From Bacillota bacterium (GTDB lineage: Bacteria; Bacillota; UBA4882; UBA8346): DNA of 64,000 bases. The notes beneath the pieces were generated by a model. That model had not been told where the DNA came from. It saw nothing but the letters and a program-made list of their open reading frames with translations, and made no database searches. Shown here piece by piece: positions 1 to 7,598 of the stretch. The stretch covers positions 62,001 through 126,000 of the forward strand of contig JAEYRX010000096.1 in NCBI GenBank assembly GCA_023435225.1. Direction: 5' to 3'. Both the position numbers and the translations under genes were made by a program. How positions within the stretch are numbered: the first letter of the stretch is position 1; the number at the start of each line of letters is the position of its first letter.

Positions 1-743
1 ACGGAGTCGACTATGAAGTAAATAATCCGGCTACTGACCCTCATATTTACCAACATTATGATCTTCATGATCCTGATCTCAAACTCCAAAACAAATTAGC
101 ACTGCAACGGGAGGCAGGTCTAAATCCGGAAGCCCATACCCCACTAATAGGAATGATCTCCCGTTTATCGGATCAAAAAGGATTTGACCTGATAGGGCAG
201 GTTATTGAACCGATGATGAATTACTTGAATTTTCAGTTGATTTTATTGGGCACCGGAGCCGAATATTATCATAATTTGTTTACGGATATTAAAAACAAGT
301 ATCCTAGCAGAGCTGCTATTTATCTCACTTTTAACAGTTCTTTGGCTCAAAAAATTTATGCCGGTTCGGATATGTTTTTAATGCCTTCACGTTTTGAGCC
401 TTGTGGTTTGGGGCAATTATTGGCCTTGCGTTACGGTAGTATACCAATAGTACGTGAGACCGGAGGTTTAAAGGATACTGTTTTTAACTTCGACCCCCGG
501 ACTAAAAATGGGAATGGGTTTACTTTCAAAAATTATGATGCGATGGCGATGTATACTGCGATTGTCAGAGCAATTGAAAACTATCATTATGAAGACGTAT
601 GGAAAATACTTATTCAACGAGGGATGAGCGCCGACTTCTCCTGGGAAAAATCCGCCGGAAATTATATTGAACTTTATCGTAGAGCTTTAACCAACAAAGC
701 GGAACATCCTATACCCAAAGAATATGCCAATATACCAGGCTAA
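1..743 (+). CDS. glgA: Glycogen synthase, C-terminal part (5' end outside window)
   Basis: ADP-glucose-dependent glycogen/starch synthase of the GT5 family, which elongates alpha-1,4-glucan chains in the cytoplasm. The reading frame is open to the left edge (first full codon at position 3), so only the C-terminal ~246 residues are present. The C-terminal Rossmann domain begins at the motif SRLSDQKGFDL. The GT5 nucleotide-sugar signature RFEPCGLGQLL is followed by the RETGGL motif, and the conserved C-terminal segment with DFSWEKSA is present. The gene ends at TAA and no clear terminator follows. Whether a glycogen operon lies to the left cannot be seen. Family assignment is secure; the missing N-terminus carries the ADP-glucose binding K-x-G-G motif. 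Confidence 0.95.
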   Translation, partial: GVDYEVNNPATDPHIYQHYDLHDPDLKLQNKLALQREAGLNPEAHTPLIGMISRLSDQKGFDLIGQVIEPMMNYLNFQLILLGTGAEYYHNLFTDIKNKYPSRAAIYLTFNSSLAQKIYAGSDMFLMPSRFEPCGLGQLLALRYGSIPIVRETGGLKDTVFNFDPRTKNGNGFTFKNYDAMAMYTAIVRAIENYHYEDVWKILIQRGMSADFSWEKSAGNYIELYRRALTNKAEHPIPKEYANIPG

Positions 744-782
744 TTGCGTTTAATAGGCATTAAATAAATAGATTTTGACCAC

Positions 783-854
783 AGAGGCACGGAGAACACA
801 GAGAAAAATAATAATAAGGATTGCTTATGATTTAGAATCTCTGTGCCCTCTCTG
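783..854. repeat. Imperfect inverted repeat
   Basis: In the 261-bp gap after glgA, the segment with GAGGCACGGAGA is partly complementary to TCTCTGTGCCCTC about 40 bases later, forming an imperfect hairpin. It has no T-tract typical of a terminator. Repeats of the CACAGAG type are common in intergenic DNA of several bacteria, and this may be one copy. The rest of the gap shows nothing recognisable apart from the ribosome binding site of the next gene. Confidence 0.4.
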
Positions 855-1004
855 AGCATTTAGAAAAAACTATCGATGTTTGTTGTTCACCCAACCTTAT
901 TTTCATATTTTCAGGTGCGCAACGGAAGCTGGCGTGGACGGCTTTGTGGTGAATTATAAAGCCCTTTTGATTACATTTTTGCCGGGAAGAAAAGGAGGAA
1001 AAAG

Positions 1005-2087
1005 ATGATTACTTCGGCTTCGAAAGCAATTACCGCTTTGGAAGAGATAAAAAATACTCTACCTACTCCGGAGCGGGAATTATTTGACCGCTATTTTCGG
1101 GTTGATACCACAATTGGAAAACTAAAAGCCCCTGAAGGAATGGTAGGGTGGATTAATAAAAATTTTGGTTCGTTAGAAAAAGTAGAAAATCAAAAAATAA
1201 CTAAAGTTACCAATTTATTTACTATGGAAGGAGCGCTTTTCAACGAAATTCGGGCCAGCCGCCCAATGGACTGTAAAGTTAATGATGAAATTCGCCAAAT
1301 TATTGAGAATAGTATTGGAGACCCCTTTTGCAAACCACTGGAGGGGACTCCGGCCGATACCTTTGGCCGAGTAAAGGGAAGTTACGCTATAACCGCCAGC
1401 AATGTAGCTAAATATGATGGTTACCATGGATTGGTTATTTTCAACGAACATAATCCTTTAATGGTTAATAAAGAAGCTGTTACCGATTACTTTGAAACCG
1501 GGTTTGAATGGGCTCATAAGGCCCATCAAGAAGAATCGGAAGCCATATATTACTTCTTTATGTGGAATTGCCTTTGGAAGAGCGGCGCTTCAATTATTCA
1601 CGGTCATTCACAGATGACTTTAACTAAAGGAATGCACTATCCCAAAGTAGAGGCTTGGCGCAGAGTCTTCCAAAGTTATAAACAGACTTATGGGAATTCG
1701 TTTTTTGATGATTTGCATAGAATCCATACCAGTCTTGATTTAGGTTGGGAGTGGGAAGGTGGTGTAAAAGGCTTAGCCTATCTTACTCCAATAAAAGAGA
1801 AAGAGATTATTTTAATAGCTGATAAACCGGGAGTTCATTTATATAATGCCGTACACCGGGTGCTGGAGAAATTTATGGGGATGTGCGCTATTAGCTTTAA
1901 CCTGGCATTGTATGTACCTCCAATTGGGCCATCTACCGAGGATTGGTCCGGCTTTCCGGCTATAGTCAGAATGGTTGATCGAGGCGATCCTAATAATAAA
2001 ACGACCGATTTTGGAGCGATGGAGCTTTATGCTGCCAGTGTAGTTACCAGCGATCCGTTTAGAGTGGCGGAGATTATTAAAAATTGA
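1005..2087 (+). CDS. GalT-like (HIT superfamily) nucleotidyltransferase
   Basis: A 360-aa protein related to galactose-1-phosphate uridylyltransferase and other HIT-fold nucleotidyl transferases/hydrolases. The key motif is HGHSQ at residues 199-203, the H-x-H-x-Q catalytic signature in which the middle histidine forms the nucleotidyl intermediate in this family. A strong AAAGGAGG site lies just before the ATG, which supports this start. The location next to glgA fits sugar-nucleotide or storage-polysaccharide metabolism, but the exact substrate cannot be read from the sequence, and a true GalT in the Leloir pathway is not proven because no galK or galE is near. ADP-glucose phosphorylase-type activity is an alternative. 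Confidence 0.75.
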   Translation: MITSASKAITALEEIKNTLPTPERELFDRYFRVDTTIGKLKAPEGMVGWINKNFGSLEKVENQKITKVTNLFTMEGALFNEIRASRPMDCKVNDEIRQIIENSIGDPFCKPLEGTPADTFGRVKGSYAITASNVAKYDGYHGLVIFNEHNPLMVNKEAVTDYFETGFEWAHKAHQEESEAIYYFFMWNCLWKSGASIIHGHSQMTLTKGMHYPKVEAWRRVFQSYKQTYGNSFFDDLHRIHTSLDLGWEWEGGVKGLAYLTPIKEKEIILIADKPGVHLYNAVHRVLEKFMGMCAISFNLALYVPPIGPSTEDWSGFPAIVRMVDRGDPNNKTTDFGAMELYAASVVTSDPFRVAEIIKN

Positions 2088-2170
2088 GAGTTGACAATGG
2101 AGAATTGAGAATTAAAACATTAAAACAAAGGACAAAAGTTTAATTACAAAATTTAGTTGAAATTGAGGCC

Positions 2171-2199
2171 TTGAAAACTGTTGGTATCTGTGGTAATAT
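2171..2199 (+). promoter_or_regulatory. Promoter of tRNA-Thr
   Basis: TTGAAA at 2171-2176 and TAATAT at 2194-2199 with a 17-bp spacer lie 22 bp before the tRNA. The match to the housekeeping sigma consensus and the position directly upstream of the tRNA support the call. Confidence 0.6.
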
Positions 2200-2221
2200 A
2201 TTAAATGCTTTATTAAATGAT

Positions 2222-2297
2222 GCCGACATAGCTCAGCTGGTAGAGCAGCGCACTTGTAATGCGCAGGTCATCGGTTCAATTCCGATTGTCGGCTCCA
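2222..2297 (+). tRNA. tRNA-Thr (anticodon TGT)
   Basis: A 76-nt cloverleaf. The acceptor stem GCCGACA pairs with TGTCGGC. The D-arm contains AGCTGGTAGAGC. The anticodon stem GCGCA/TGCGC encloses the loop CTTGTAA with anticodon TGT (reads ACA, threonine). The T-loop is GTTCAATTC. The 3' CCA is encoded in the DNA. A terminator follows within 20 bases, so it is a single-gene transcription unit. Confidence 0.97.
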
Positions 2298-2313
2298 TAA
2301 CTCTAGCTTTTTT

Positions 2314-2342
2314 ATCTTCCGGAAACGGAAGATTTTATTTTT
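2314..2342 (+). terminator. Intrinsic terminator of tRNA-Thr
   Basis: A perfect 8-bp stem ATCTTCCG/CGGAAGAT with a GAAA tetraloop is followed by a T-rich tract (2333-2342). The tract runs into the stop codon of the convergent small gene at 2341. Confidence 0.85.
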
Positions 2343-2514
2343 AGAAAAACCCATATGAACCATTTTCGCTACCACCACTAGTTGTACCCCCATCTCCGGT
2401 AATAATTCCATAAACTAGTTCACAATAAGCTGCAGCCAAAAAAAGACCCACTACGCACCAGATTATACAAACACAATTATTCGAACCATTAATACAGCTT
2501 GAATTTGAGTTCAT
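2341..2514 (-). CDS. Small membrane protein, 57 aa
   Basis: A short reading frame starting at ATG 2512-2514 and ending in TAA at 2341-2343. A GAAGGGATG sequence just upstream can serve as ribosome binding site. The product is cysteine- and asparagine-rich at the N-terminus (MNSNSSCINGS), has one hydrophobic segment (about residues 15-30, containing WCVVGLFLAAAYC) and a Gly/Ser-rich tail ending in YGFF. This layout resembles the very small single-pass, often sporulation-linked proteins of Bacillota, but I do not recognise a family. Its upstream region holds the SOS-type operators at 2544-2600, so damage control of this gene as well as of the divergent one is possible. Confidence 0.5.
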   Translation of the reverse strand: MNSNSSCINGSNNCVCIIWCVVGLFLAAAYCELVYGIITGDGGTTSGGSENGSYGFF

Positions 2515-2543
2515 TTATCATCCCTTCAATCTATAATAAAATC

Positions 2544-2600
2544 GAACAAACATTTGTTCTAAAAATAATTATGTGATATAATATTATCGAACATATGTTC
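2544..2600 (+). promoter_or_regulatory. SOS-type promoter with two LexA-like operators
   Basis: The perfect palindrome GAACATATGTTC (2589-2600) matches the Gram-positive LexA (DinR) box GAAC-N4-GTTC. A second perfect inverted repeat, GAACAAA-CA-TTTGTTC, lies at 2544-2559. Between them is a promoter with -35 TTGTTC (2554-2559, inside the upstream repeat), a 17-bp spacer and -10 TATAAT (2577-2582). Repressor bound at either site would block it. It reads toward the 66-aa gene at 2767, after a ~170-nt leader. Confidence 0.7.
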
Positions 2601-2766
2601 ATAAATTGATCTATCATACTTTCCCATCTTCTTTCATAGTATTAAATAAGGACAGGCAGACGATACTGGTTCTTAGAGGATCTGATACAGGCACGTTACA
2701 GGCTAATTTGGGATTGTGTCAAAAGATAGAGATATAACATTACAATAGTTTAACGGAGGGCACAAA

Positions 2767-2967
2767 ATGTATATCGTGGGCTTGAATAGCAAAGAAAAGT
2801 TTTATTTTATCAGCCGGGAAGAACAACGGGAGCAGCTTGAAGAGAAGGGTATTTTGGTTTTAAATACTACATATGAGCGGATAACAGCAGCAGCCGATGC
2901 AGTCAGGGAGCTCAATAATGAAGTGGAGAAAGGCCGCCGTTGTACTTTTCTTAGTAAAGTAGGTTAA
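2767..2967 (+). CDS. Small protein of unknown function, 66 aa, downstream of an SOS-type promoter
   Basis: A soluble, charged small protein beginning MYIVGLNSKEKFYF. The middle holds EEQREQLEEKG, and the following helix (ERITAAADAVRELNNEVEKG) is probably amphipathic. A good site, CGGAGGG, precedes the ATG by 8 bases. I do not recognise the family. The promoter upstream carries two LexA-type boxes, so I infer induction by DNA damage. SOS-induced small proteins of Bacillota often inhibit division or act in DNA repair, but nothing in the sequence shows either role. Confidence 0.6.
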   Translation: MYIVGLNSKEKFYFISREEQREQLEEKGILVLNTTYERITAAADAVRELNNEVEKGRRCTFLSKVG

Positions 2968-2995
2968 CTTCTCATATAGTTAAGTTAGTAAAAAA

Positions 2996-3222
2996 GGGGC
3001 TGTTGTATAATGAAAAACAAACTAATACCTTCATTTCCATCAGGCCCTAAAGGACCTGGCTAGGCTTAAAAAAGCTTTCTCAAGCCCCATAAATGGAGCT
3101 GGGGTAATGCTTCGAAGTTTTTTCGAGCCCGTTTTGCGGGCTTTAGAATGATTTTTATGCCTATCCAAGGGTTTCAACCCTGGGTGGACCGAACGGCAAA
3201 ATGCTTGTTTTACAACAGCCCC
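2996..3222. mobile_element. Non-autonomous element with IS1182-like ends (227 bp)
   Basis: Perfect 12-bp terminal inverted repeats, GGGGCTGTTGTA at 2996-3007 and its complement at 3211-3222, bound a 227-bp segment with no transposase. It contains internal hairpins (GCCCG/CGGGC near 3128-3142 and AGGGTTTCAACCCT near 3170). The end sequence resembles the GGGGCTGTTGCA ends known for the IS1182 family. No clear target-site duplication is seen. A minus-strand reading frame through it (3040-3270) looks like repeat DNA rather than a gene. Confidence 0.6.
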
Positions 3223-3299
3223 GATTGATTTAGATTTTGTTTTAAAGGGGAAAAAATTGCAGTTACTCAAACAATACCATTTTAGGCTGAAAGATTAAA

Positions 3300-4370
3300 C
3301 TATTTAATCCTTTCGCGGACCAATTGTCCCATTTCTTTGGTACCGACTTTTTTCATACCTTCAGCCATAATATCGGCGGTCCGATAATTATCGGCGAGTA
3401 CTTTTCGTACCGCTTCCTCAATCACAGCAGCTGCCTGATCCTGTTGGAACGAATAACGTAACATCATGGCGGCGCTTAGGATAGTAGCCAACGGATTAGC
3501 CAAATTCTGACCGGCGATATCCGGTGCTGAACCGTGGGAAGGTTCATATAAGGCTATTTTTCCACCAAGGCTGGCCGAGGGGAGCATTCCCAGAGAACCG
3601 GTTAACATTGAAGCTTGATCAGTGAGAATATCGCCAAACATGTTTTCCGTTACGATTACATCAAACTGACCTGGATAACGGACCAACTGCATAGCGCAGT
3701 TATCAACATACATATGGGATAACTCAACGTCAGGGTATTCTTTGCTGAGCTTGATTACAGTTTCTCTCCAGAGCCGGGAACTTTCAAGTACATTGGCTTT
3801 ATCGACCGAAGTAAGTTTCTTCCGGCGCTTCCTGGCAGCTTCAAAAGCTTCCCGGGCTATACGTTCAATCTCATGAGTGGAATATACCAAGGTATCGACT
3901 GCTTGTTCCGAACCGTCTGCCAAAGTTTCGCGTTTTTTTGCTCCAAAGTATAAACCACCGGTCAATTCCCGAAAAACTAAAATATCTACTCCACCTATAA
4001 TATCCGGTTTTAAAGTTGAAGCGCTAATGAGATCTTCAAAAACTTTTACCGGACGAAGGTTGGCGAAAAGGCCTAATTCTTTCCGGAGTGGCAAAAGGGC
4101 GGCCCTTTCAGGTCTCAATTCCGGTGGGAGTTGGTCCATTCTGGGACTACCAACTGCTCCCAATAAAACGGCATCAGATTGGTGACAAAGATCCAGAGTT
4201 GAAGGAGGAAGCGGATGGCCATATTTGTCATAAGCATCTTCACTAACCAGACCTTCATGAAATTCCATTGGAATATTAAATTTTTCTCCAACAATTTTTA
4301 AGGTAGCGACTGCTTCCGGGACTATCTCCCGACCGATCCCGTCGCCGGCCAAAACAGCAATTTTGTACAT
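3300..4370 (-). CDS. leuB: 3-isopropylmalate dehydrogenase
   Basis: NAD-dependent oxidative decarboxylation of 3-isopropylmalate, third step of leucine biosynthesis. Full length at 356 aa. The N-terminus has LAGDGIGREIVPEA. The substrate and metal-binding region includes DNCAMQLVRYP and the VTENMFGDILTDQAS motif, and the NAD loop has EPSHGSAPDIAG. Strong AGAGGAGG before the ATG fixes the start. It is the last gene of leuC-leuD-leuB on this strand, 83 bases after leuD. leuA is not in the window. The family signature distinguishes it well from isocitrate dehydrogenase by length and by the leuCD context. Confidence 0.97.
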   Translation of the reverse strand: MYKIAVLAGDGIGREIVPEAVATLKIVGEKFNIPMEFHEGLVSEDAYDKYGHPLPPSTLDLCHQSDAVLLGAVGSPRMDQLPPELRPERAALLPLRKELGLFANLRPVKVFEDLISASTLKPDIIGGVDILVFRELTGGLYFGAKKRETLADGSEQAVDTLVYSTHEIERIAREAFEAARKRRKKLTSVDKANVLESSRLWRETVIKLSKEYPDVELSHMYVDNCAMQLVRYPGQFDVIVTENMFGDILTDQASMLTGSLGMLPSASLGGKIALYEPSHGSAPDIAGQNLANPLATILSAAMMLRYSFQQDQAAAVIEEAVRKVLADNYRTADIMAEGMKKVGTKEMGQLVRERIK

Positions 4371-4390
4371 AATAACCTCCTCTTAAAAGC

Positions 4391-4422
4391 AATTGACAAT
4401 GGAGAATTGACAATTGACAATT
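4391..4422. repeat. Short run of degenerate heptamer repeats
   Basis: Between leuD and leuB the sequence repeats AATTGACAATGGAGAATTGAC and then AATTGAC again, a degenerate copy of the 7-bp unit seen in the array at 6241. Similar scraps occur at about 2089-2115. These are dispersed copies of the same simple repeat. Confidence 0.6.
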
Positions 4423-4453
4423 AAAGCTAATATTATAGTATTTGTAGTACTTT

Positions 4454-4951
4454 TTAATTTTTAAGTTTCTTTTTTACATATTCGATTAAACCGCCGGTTT
4501 GAATTAATTCTTGCATAAAGGGAGGAAATTTACCGGCTTGAAAAACTTTACCGGTTGTTAAGTCCGTAATCCGGCCGGAACTTAAATCTACCTCAACTTC
4601 ACTACCTTCGGCTATAGCTTGACTGGCTTCCGGTGATTCCAGAATCGGCAAACCTATATTAATGGAGTTCCGGTAAAAAATCCGGGCGAAAGAAGCAGCA
4701 ATTACACAAGATACTCCTGCTTCTTTAATTGAGATCGGAGCATGTTCCCGGGAACTACCACAACCAAAATTCTTTCCGGCAACAATAATATCACCCGATT
4801 TTACCTTACCAGCAAATGTGGGATCGGCATCTTCCATGCAGTGGGCAGCCAGCTCCTTAGGATCACTGGTATTGAGATACCGTGCTGGTATGATTAAATC
4901 CGTATCGACATCATTACCAAACCGCCATACTTTCCCTTGAATTGTTTTCAT
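4454..4951 (-). CDS. leuD: 3-isopropylmalate dehydratase small subunit
   Basis: Swivel-domain subunit that pairs with LeuC to isomerise 2- to 3-isopropylmalate. At 165 aa it has the short form length. The motifs GRVWRFGNDVDTDLIIPA-like N-terminus (here KVWRFGNDVDTDLIIPA) and GKNFGCGSSREHAP are the classic substrate-binding signatures. The ATG overlaps the leuC stop by 4 bases, so translation is probably coupled, and AGAGGAGG lies upstream inside leuC. It matches the LeuC subtype encoded next to it. Confidence 0.96.
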   Translation of the reverse strand: MKTIQGKVWRFGNDVDTDLIIPARYLNTSDPKELAAHCMEDADPTFAGKVKSGDIIVAGKNFGCGSSREHAPISIKEAGVSCVIAASFARIFYRNSINIGLPILESPEASQAIAEGSEVEVDLSSGRITDLTTGKVFQAGKFPPFMQELIQTGGLIEYVKKKLKN

Positions 4952-6216
4952 TTCACTCCTACCTCCTCTGGTCCAGCTAATTTACCGGCGATGGCCGATG
5001 CGGCGGCAACTGCCGGTCCGGCTAAATATACTTCACTTTCCGGATGACCCATCCGACCGACAAAATTGCGGTTGGTAGTGGCTATAGCCCGTTCTCCTTT
5101 GGCTAAAATACCCATATGTCCACCTAAGCATGGTCCGCAAGTTGGGGTGGAGATAGCTGCTCCGGCATCCAAAAATACTTCAAATAAACCTTCACGCATA
5201 GCTTGACGCCATATTTCTTGGGTTCCCGGGATGACTATCAAGCGAACGTTAGGGTTCACCTTTTTCCCTTTAAGAACCATGGCAGCTTCACGCAGATCAT
5301 CCATTCGGCCGTTGGTACAGGAACCGATTATTGCCTGATCGATGCTGACATTGCCGCATTCGGAGAGCGACTTAGAGTTTTCGGGTAAATGCGGGAATGC
5401 GATCTGGGGTTCCATTTTGGTTACATCCCATTCATAAACCGTTTTGTATTCGGCATCAGGATCACTCTGGTAAACAGTATAATTGCGTTTAGCACGTGGT
5501 TTAATGTAATCCAGAGTTTTTTGGTCAATTGCAAAAATTCCGTTTTTTCCACCGGCTTCGATAGCCATATTAGCCATGGTGAAACGCCCGTCCATCGAAA
5601 GTTGTTCGATAGTTTCACCGGTAAACTCCATAGCTTGATATAAAGCACCATCTACCCCAATTTTACCAATGGTGTAGAGGATTAAATCTTTCCCCCCAAC
5701 CCAGCGGGGTATTTTACCATAAAAAACAAATTTAATACTTTCCGGTACTTTTAACCAGGTTTCACCTAAAGCCATTCCAGCAGCCATATCGGTACTACCT
5801 ACTCCAGTGGAGAAAGCCCCAAGGGCGCCGTAAGTACAGGTATGAGAATCAGCTCCAATAACCAAGTCGCCTGGTAATACCAGTCCCTTCTCCGGTAGCA
5901 GGCAGTGTTCAACTCCCATTTCACCGACTTCAAAATAATTAGTGATGCCGTAGTGGTGGGCAAAGTCCCGCATCATTTTAGCTTGTTCGGCGGATTTAAT
6001 ATCCTTATTGGGAGTGAAATGGTCGGGGACAAGAGCGATTTTATCCTGATCGAATACACGATCAACTCCGATTTTGGCAAATTCTTTAATCGCAACCGGA
6101 GTTGTAATATCATTGCCTAAAACCAGATCAAGCTTAACATTGATCAATTCACCAGGAGAAACAGAGCTTTTTCCGGCATGCGCAGCCAAAATCTTTTCAG
6201 TAATGGTCATTCCCAT
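4948..6216 (-). CDS. leuC: 3-isopropylmalate dehydratase large subunit
   Basis: The 4Fe-4S subunit of isopropylmalate isomerase. 422 aa, the length of the shorter archaeal/clostridial LeuC type rather than the ~465-aa enterobacterial type. The iron-sulfur cysteines are C300 (GSCTNGR), C360 and C363 (TCGPCLGGH). The substrate region has GADSHTCTYGALGAF. AGAGGTGAA before the ATG supports the start. It is the first gene of the leuCDB operon. Its upstream region is filled by heptamer repeat arrays and I see no T-box or leader peptide, so regulation by leucine cannot be read from the sequence. Confidence 0.96.
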   Translation of the reverse strand: MGMTITEKILAAHAGKSSVSPGELINVKLDLVLGNDITTPVAIKEFAKIGVDRVFDQDKIALVPDHFTPNKDIKSAEQAKMMRDFAHHYGITNYFEVGEMGVEHCLLPEKGLVLPGDLVIGADSHTCTYGALGAFSTGVGSTDMAAGMALGETWLKVPESIKFVFYGKIPRWVGGKDLILYTIGKIGVDGALYQAMEFTGETIEQLSMDGRFTMANMAIEAGGKNGIFAIDQKTLDYIKPRAKRNYTVYQSDPDAEYKTVYEWDVTKMEPQIAFPHLPENSKSLSECGNVSIDQAIIGSCTNGRMDDLREAAMVLKGKKVNPNVRLIVIPGTQEIWRQAMREGLFEVFLDAGAAISTPTCGPCLGGHMGILAKGERAIATTNRNFVGRMGHPESEVYLAGPAVAAASAIAGKLAGPEEVGVK

Positions 6217-6240
6217 AATGATTCACCTCTTTTATTAATT

Positions 6241-6289
6241 GACAATTGACAATTGAGAATTGACAATTGACAATTGAGAATTGACAATT
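6241..6289. repeat. Heptanucleotide array, 7 units of GACAATT/GAGAATT
   Basis: Seven consecutive 7-bp units (five GACAATT, two GAGAATT) lie just upstream of leuC. On the plus strand most units contain TTGACA, the consensus -35 hexamer, but no matched -10 series is evident. Confidence 0.9.
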
Positions 6290-6310
6290 GAAGAACCCAA
6301 ACCCATAATT

Positions 6311-6464
6311 CCAATAACCAATAACCAATAACCAATAACCAATAACCAATAACCAATAACTAATAACCAATAACCAATAACTAATAACTAATAACTAATA
6401 ACTAATAACTAATAACTAATAACTAATAACTAATAACTAATAACTAATAACTAATAACTAATAA
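6311..6464. repeat. Heptanucleotide array, 22 units of CCAATAA/CTAATAA
   Basis: Exactly 22 head-to-tail 7-bp units: seven CCAATAA, one CTAATAA, two CCAATAA, then twelve CTAATAA. The next partial unit, CTAA at 6465, supplies the stop codon of the minus-strand methyltransferase gene. Variants are clustered as expected for slippage. This is not a CRISPR array, since there are no spacers. Confidence 0.97.
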
Positions 6465-7298
6465 CTAAACTGGTTTTACTGCTACTGCCAGAAACATAGG
6501 GATATCGACTGTTATTCCGGCGCTGTTGGAAGTCCGGCAGTTACAACCAAGATCGGAGAGGTTAATATCAGTAAAGCCGGCTTCCCGAAACCATTCAATT
6601 ATTTCATTATGGTCGAATCCCATCCATAAGTCGAATTTTTCGGTTTTGACCCAGTTATAACTATGTTGATTTACATCGGTAATTATTAATTGGCCTCCGG
6701 GCTTTAAGATTCGGAACATTTCCTTAATAGCTAAGGATGGTTCCAATAAATGATGCAATAAAAGATTGGCATAGACCATATCTTGTGAAGAATCCTTCAA
6801 TGGAAGGTCGTGCGCGTCGCCCTCAATTAGTTCAACATTATTAATTCCAGCTTTGGCAAGGTCATTACCGGTTACTTCAAGCATAGCGGTTGAAGAATCG
6901 ACTGCATAAACTTTTTTGGCATATTTAGCCAAATTTTTGGCTAAATAACCGGTTCCAGTTCCTAGATCGGTAACTATTGAATCAGCCGGGGGAGGAAAAC
7001 GGGTGATGACAATTTCTCTTAAAGCATCGCCGTAGCAACCTTTGCGCATTTCATCATAAACCGGAGCTACTTGAGCAAAATAAGCATTATTATCTGCCTC
7101 AACAGATGCATAATCCTTCGAGTTACCTGATTCAATCCATTTTAATAGAGCGGTGCGAGAAAAGCGCCATTCCCGGCCAACTTTCCGGGCTGGGATATCT
7201 TCTTCCCGCAACATTTTTAAAAAAGTTTTAGTGCTTACTTGAAAAAGCTGGCTAGCTTCCTCAAGAGTTAAAACATCTTTATGTTCAAAATCACTCAT
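6465..7298 (-). CDS. Excisionase-type HTH fused to SAM-dependent methyltransferase
   Basis: A 277-aa two-domain protein. Residues ~8-62 form a MerR/excisionase-like winged helix (LTLEEASQLFQVSTKTF, then PARKVGREWRFSRTALLKW), the type that binds DNA in Xis and many small regulators. Residues ~75-277 are a class I methyltransferase: motif I VTDLGTGTGYLAKNL, acidic motif II VYAVDSS, and VYANLLLHHLLEP. The substrate is unknown; related methyltransferase domains act on small molecules (UbiE/ArsM-like) or tRNA. The stop codon lies in the last unit of a heptamer array. A good promoter is upstream (7333-7361). The DNA-binding domain suggests a regulator that also methylates, or a methyltransferase whose HTH has been repurposed. 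Confidence 0.8.
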   Translation of the reverse strand: MSDFEHKDVLTLEEASQLFQVSTKTFLKMLREEDIPARKVGREWRFSRTALLKWIESGNSKDYASVEADNNAYFAQVAPVYDEMRKGCYGDALREIVITRFPPPADSIVTDLGTGTGYLAKNLAKYAKKVYAVDSSTAMLEVTGNDLAKAGINNVELIEGDAHDLPLKDSSQDMVYANLLLHHLLEPSLAIKEMFRILKPGGQLIITDVNQHSYNWVKTEKFDLWMGFDHNEIIEWFREAGFTDINLSDLGCNCRTSNSAGITVDIPMFLAVAVKPV

Positions 7299-7332
7299 GA
7301 CAATTTAATTCCCTTAATGTATTGTTTTTTCC

Positions 7333-7361
7333 ATTATATACGCATAAATAATACAAGTCAA
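7333..7361 (-). promoter_or_regulatory. Promoter of the HTH-methyltransferase gene
   Basis: Read on the minus strand: -35 TTGACT (complement of 7356-7361), 17-bp spacer, -10 TATAAT (complement of 7333-7338), about 35 bases before the start codon. Near-consensus for the housekeeping sigma factor. Confidence 0.75.
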
Positions 7362-7498
7362 CTATTAAATTCTATTATTTTCTCTTAAATTACCTCAAGT
7401 TCTTTAAAAATATTTTTATATTTCTCAACTCAATTGCCAATTATCCATGTATAATAAGAAATGATTGAGTATAAGGCAAATTAAGACGTTTTTAACAG

Positions 7499-7538
7499 AA
7501 AAAATTCAGGTGTAAGTTCTTACAGACCTGAATTTTTT
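7499..7538 (-). terminator. Terminator of the ParM-like operon
   Basis: A 13-bp perfect stem AAAAAATTCAGGT/ACCTGAATTTTTT around a 14-nt loop. T-runs on both strands make it potentially bidirectional. It lies 60 bases after the stop of the minus-strand operon ending at 7599. Confidence 0.85.
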
Positions 7539-7598
7539 CTTTTCATATCTAAATTTTTACTATAAATTTTGGAAATGTTTTAAAATAGAAAAGTGCAA

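Noticed and set aside
2640..2740. Open stretch reading like protein (…RYWFLEDLIQARYRL…) in the leader of the 66-aa gene
   Set aside because: No start codon in frame and a stop just before it; perhaps an old gene fragment, too weak to call.
3040..3270. Minus-strand frame of 76 codons
   Set aside because: It spans the IS1182-like-ended element and its composition follows the repeat hairpins; no ribosome site.
6241..6464. CRISPR-like repetitive region
   Set aside because: Units are 7 bp and contiguous, with no spacers and no cas genes nearby.
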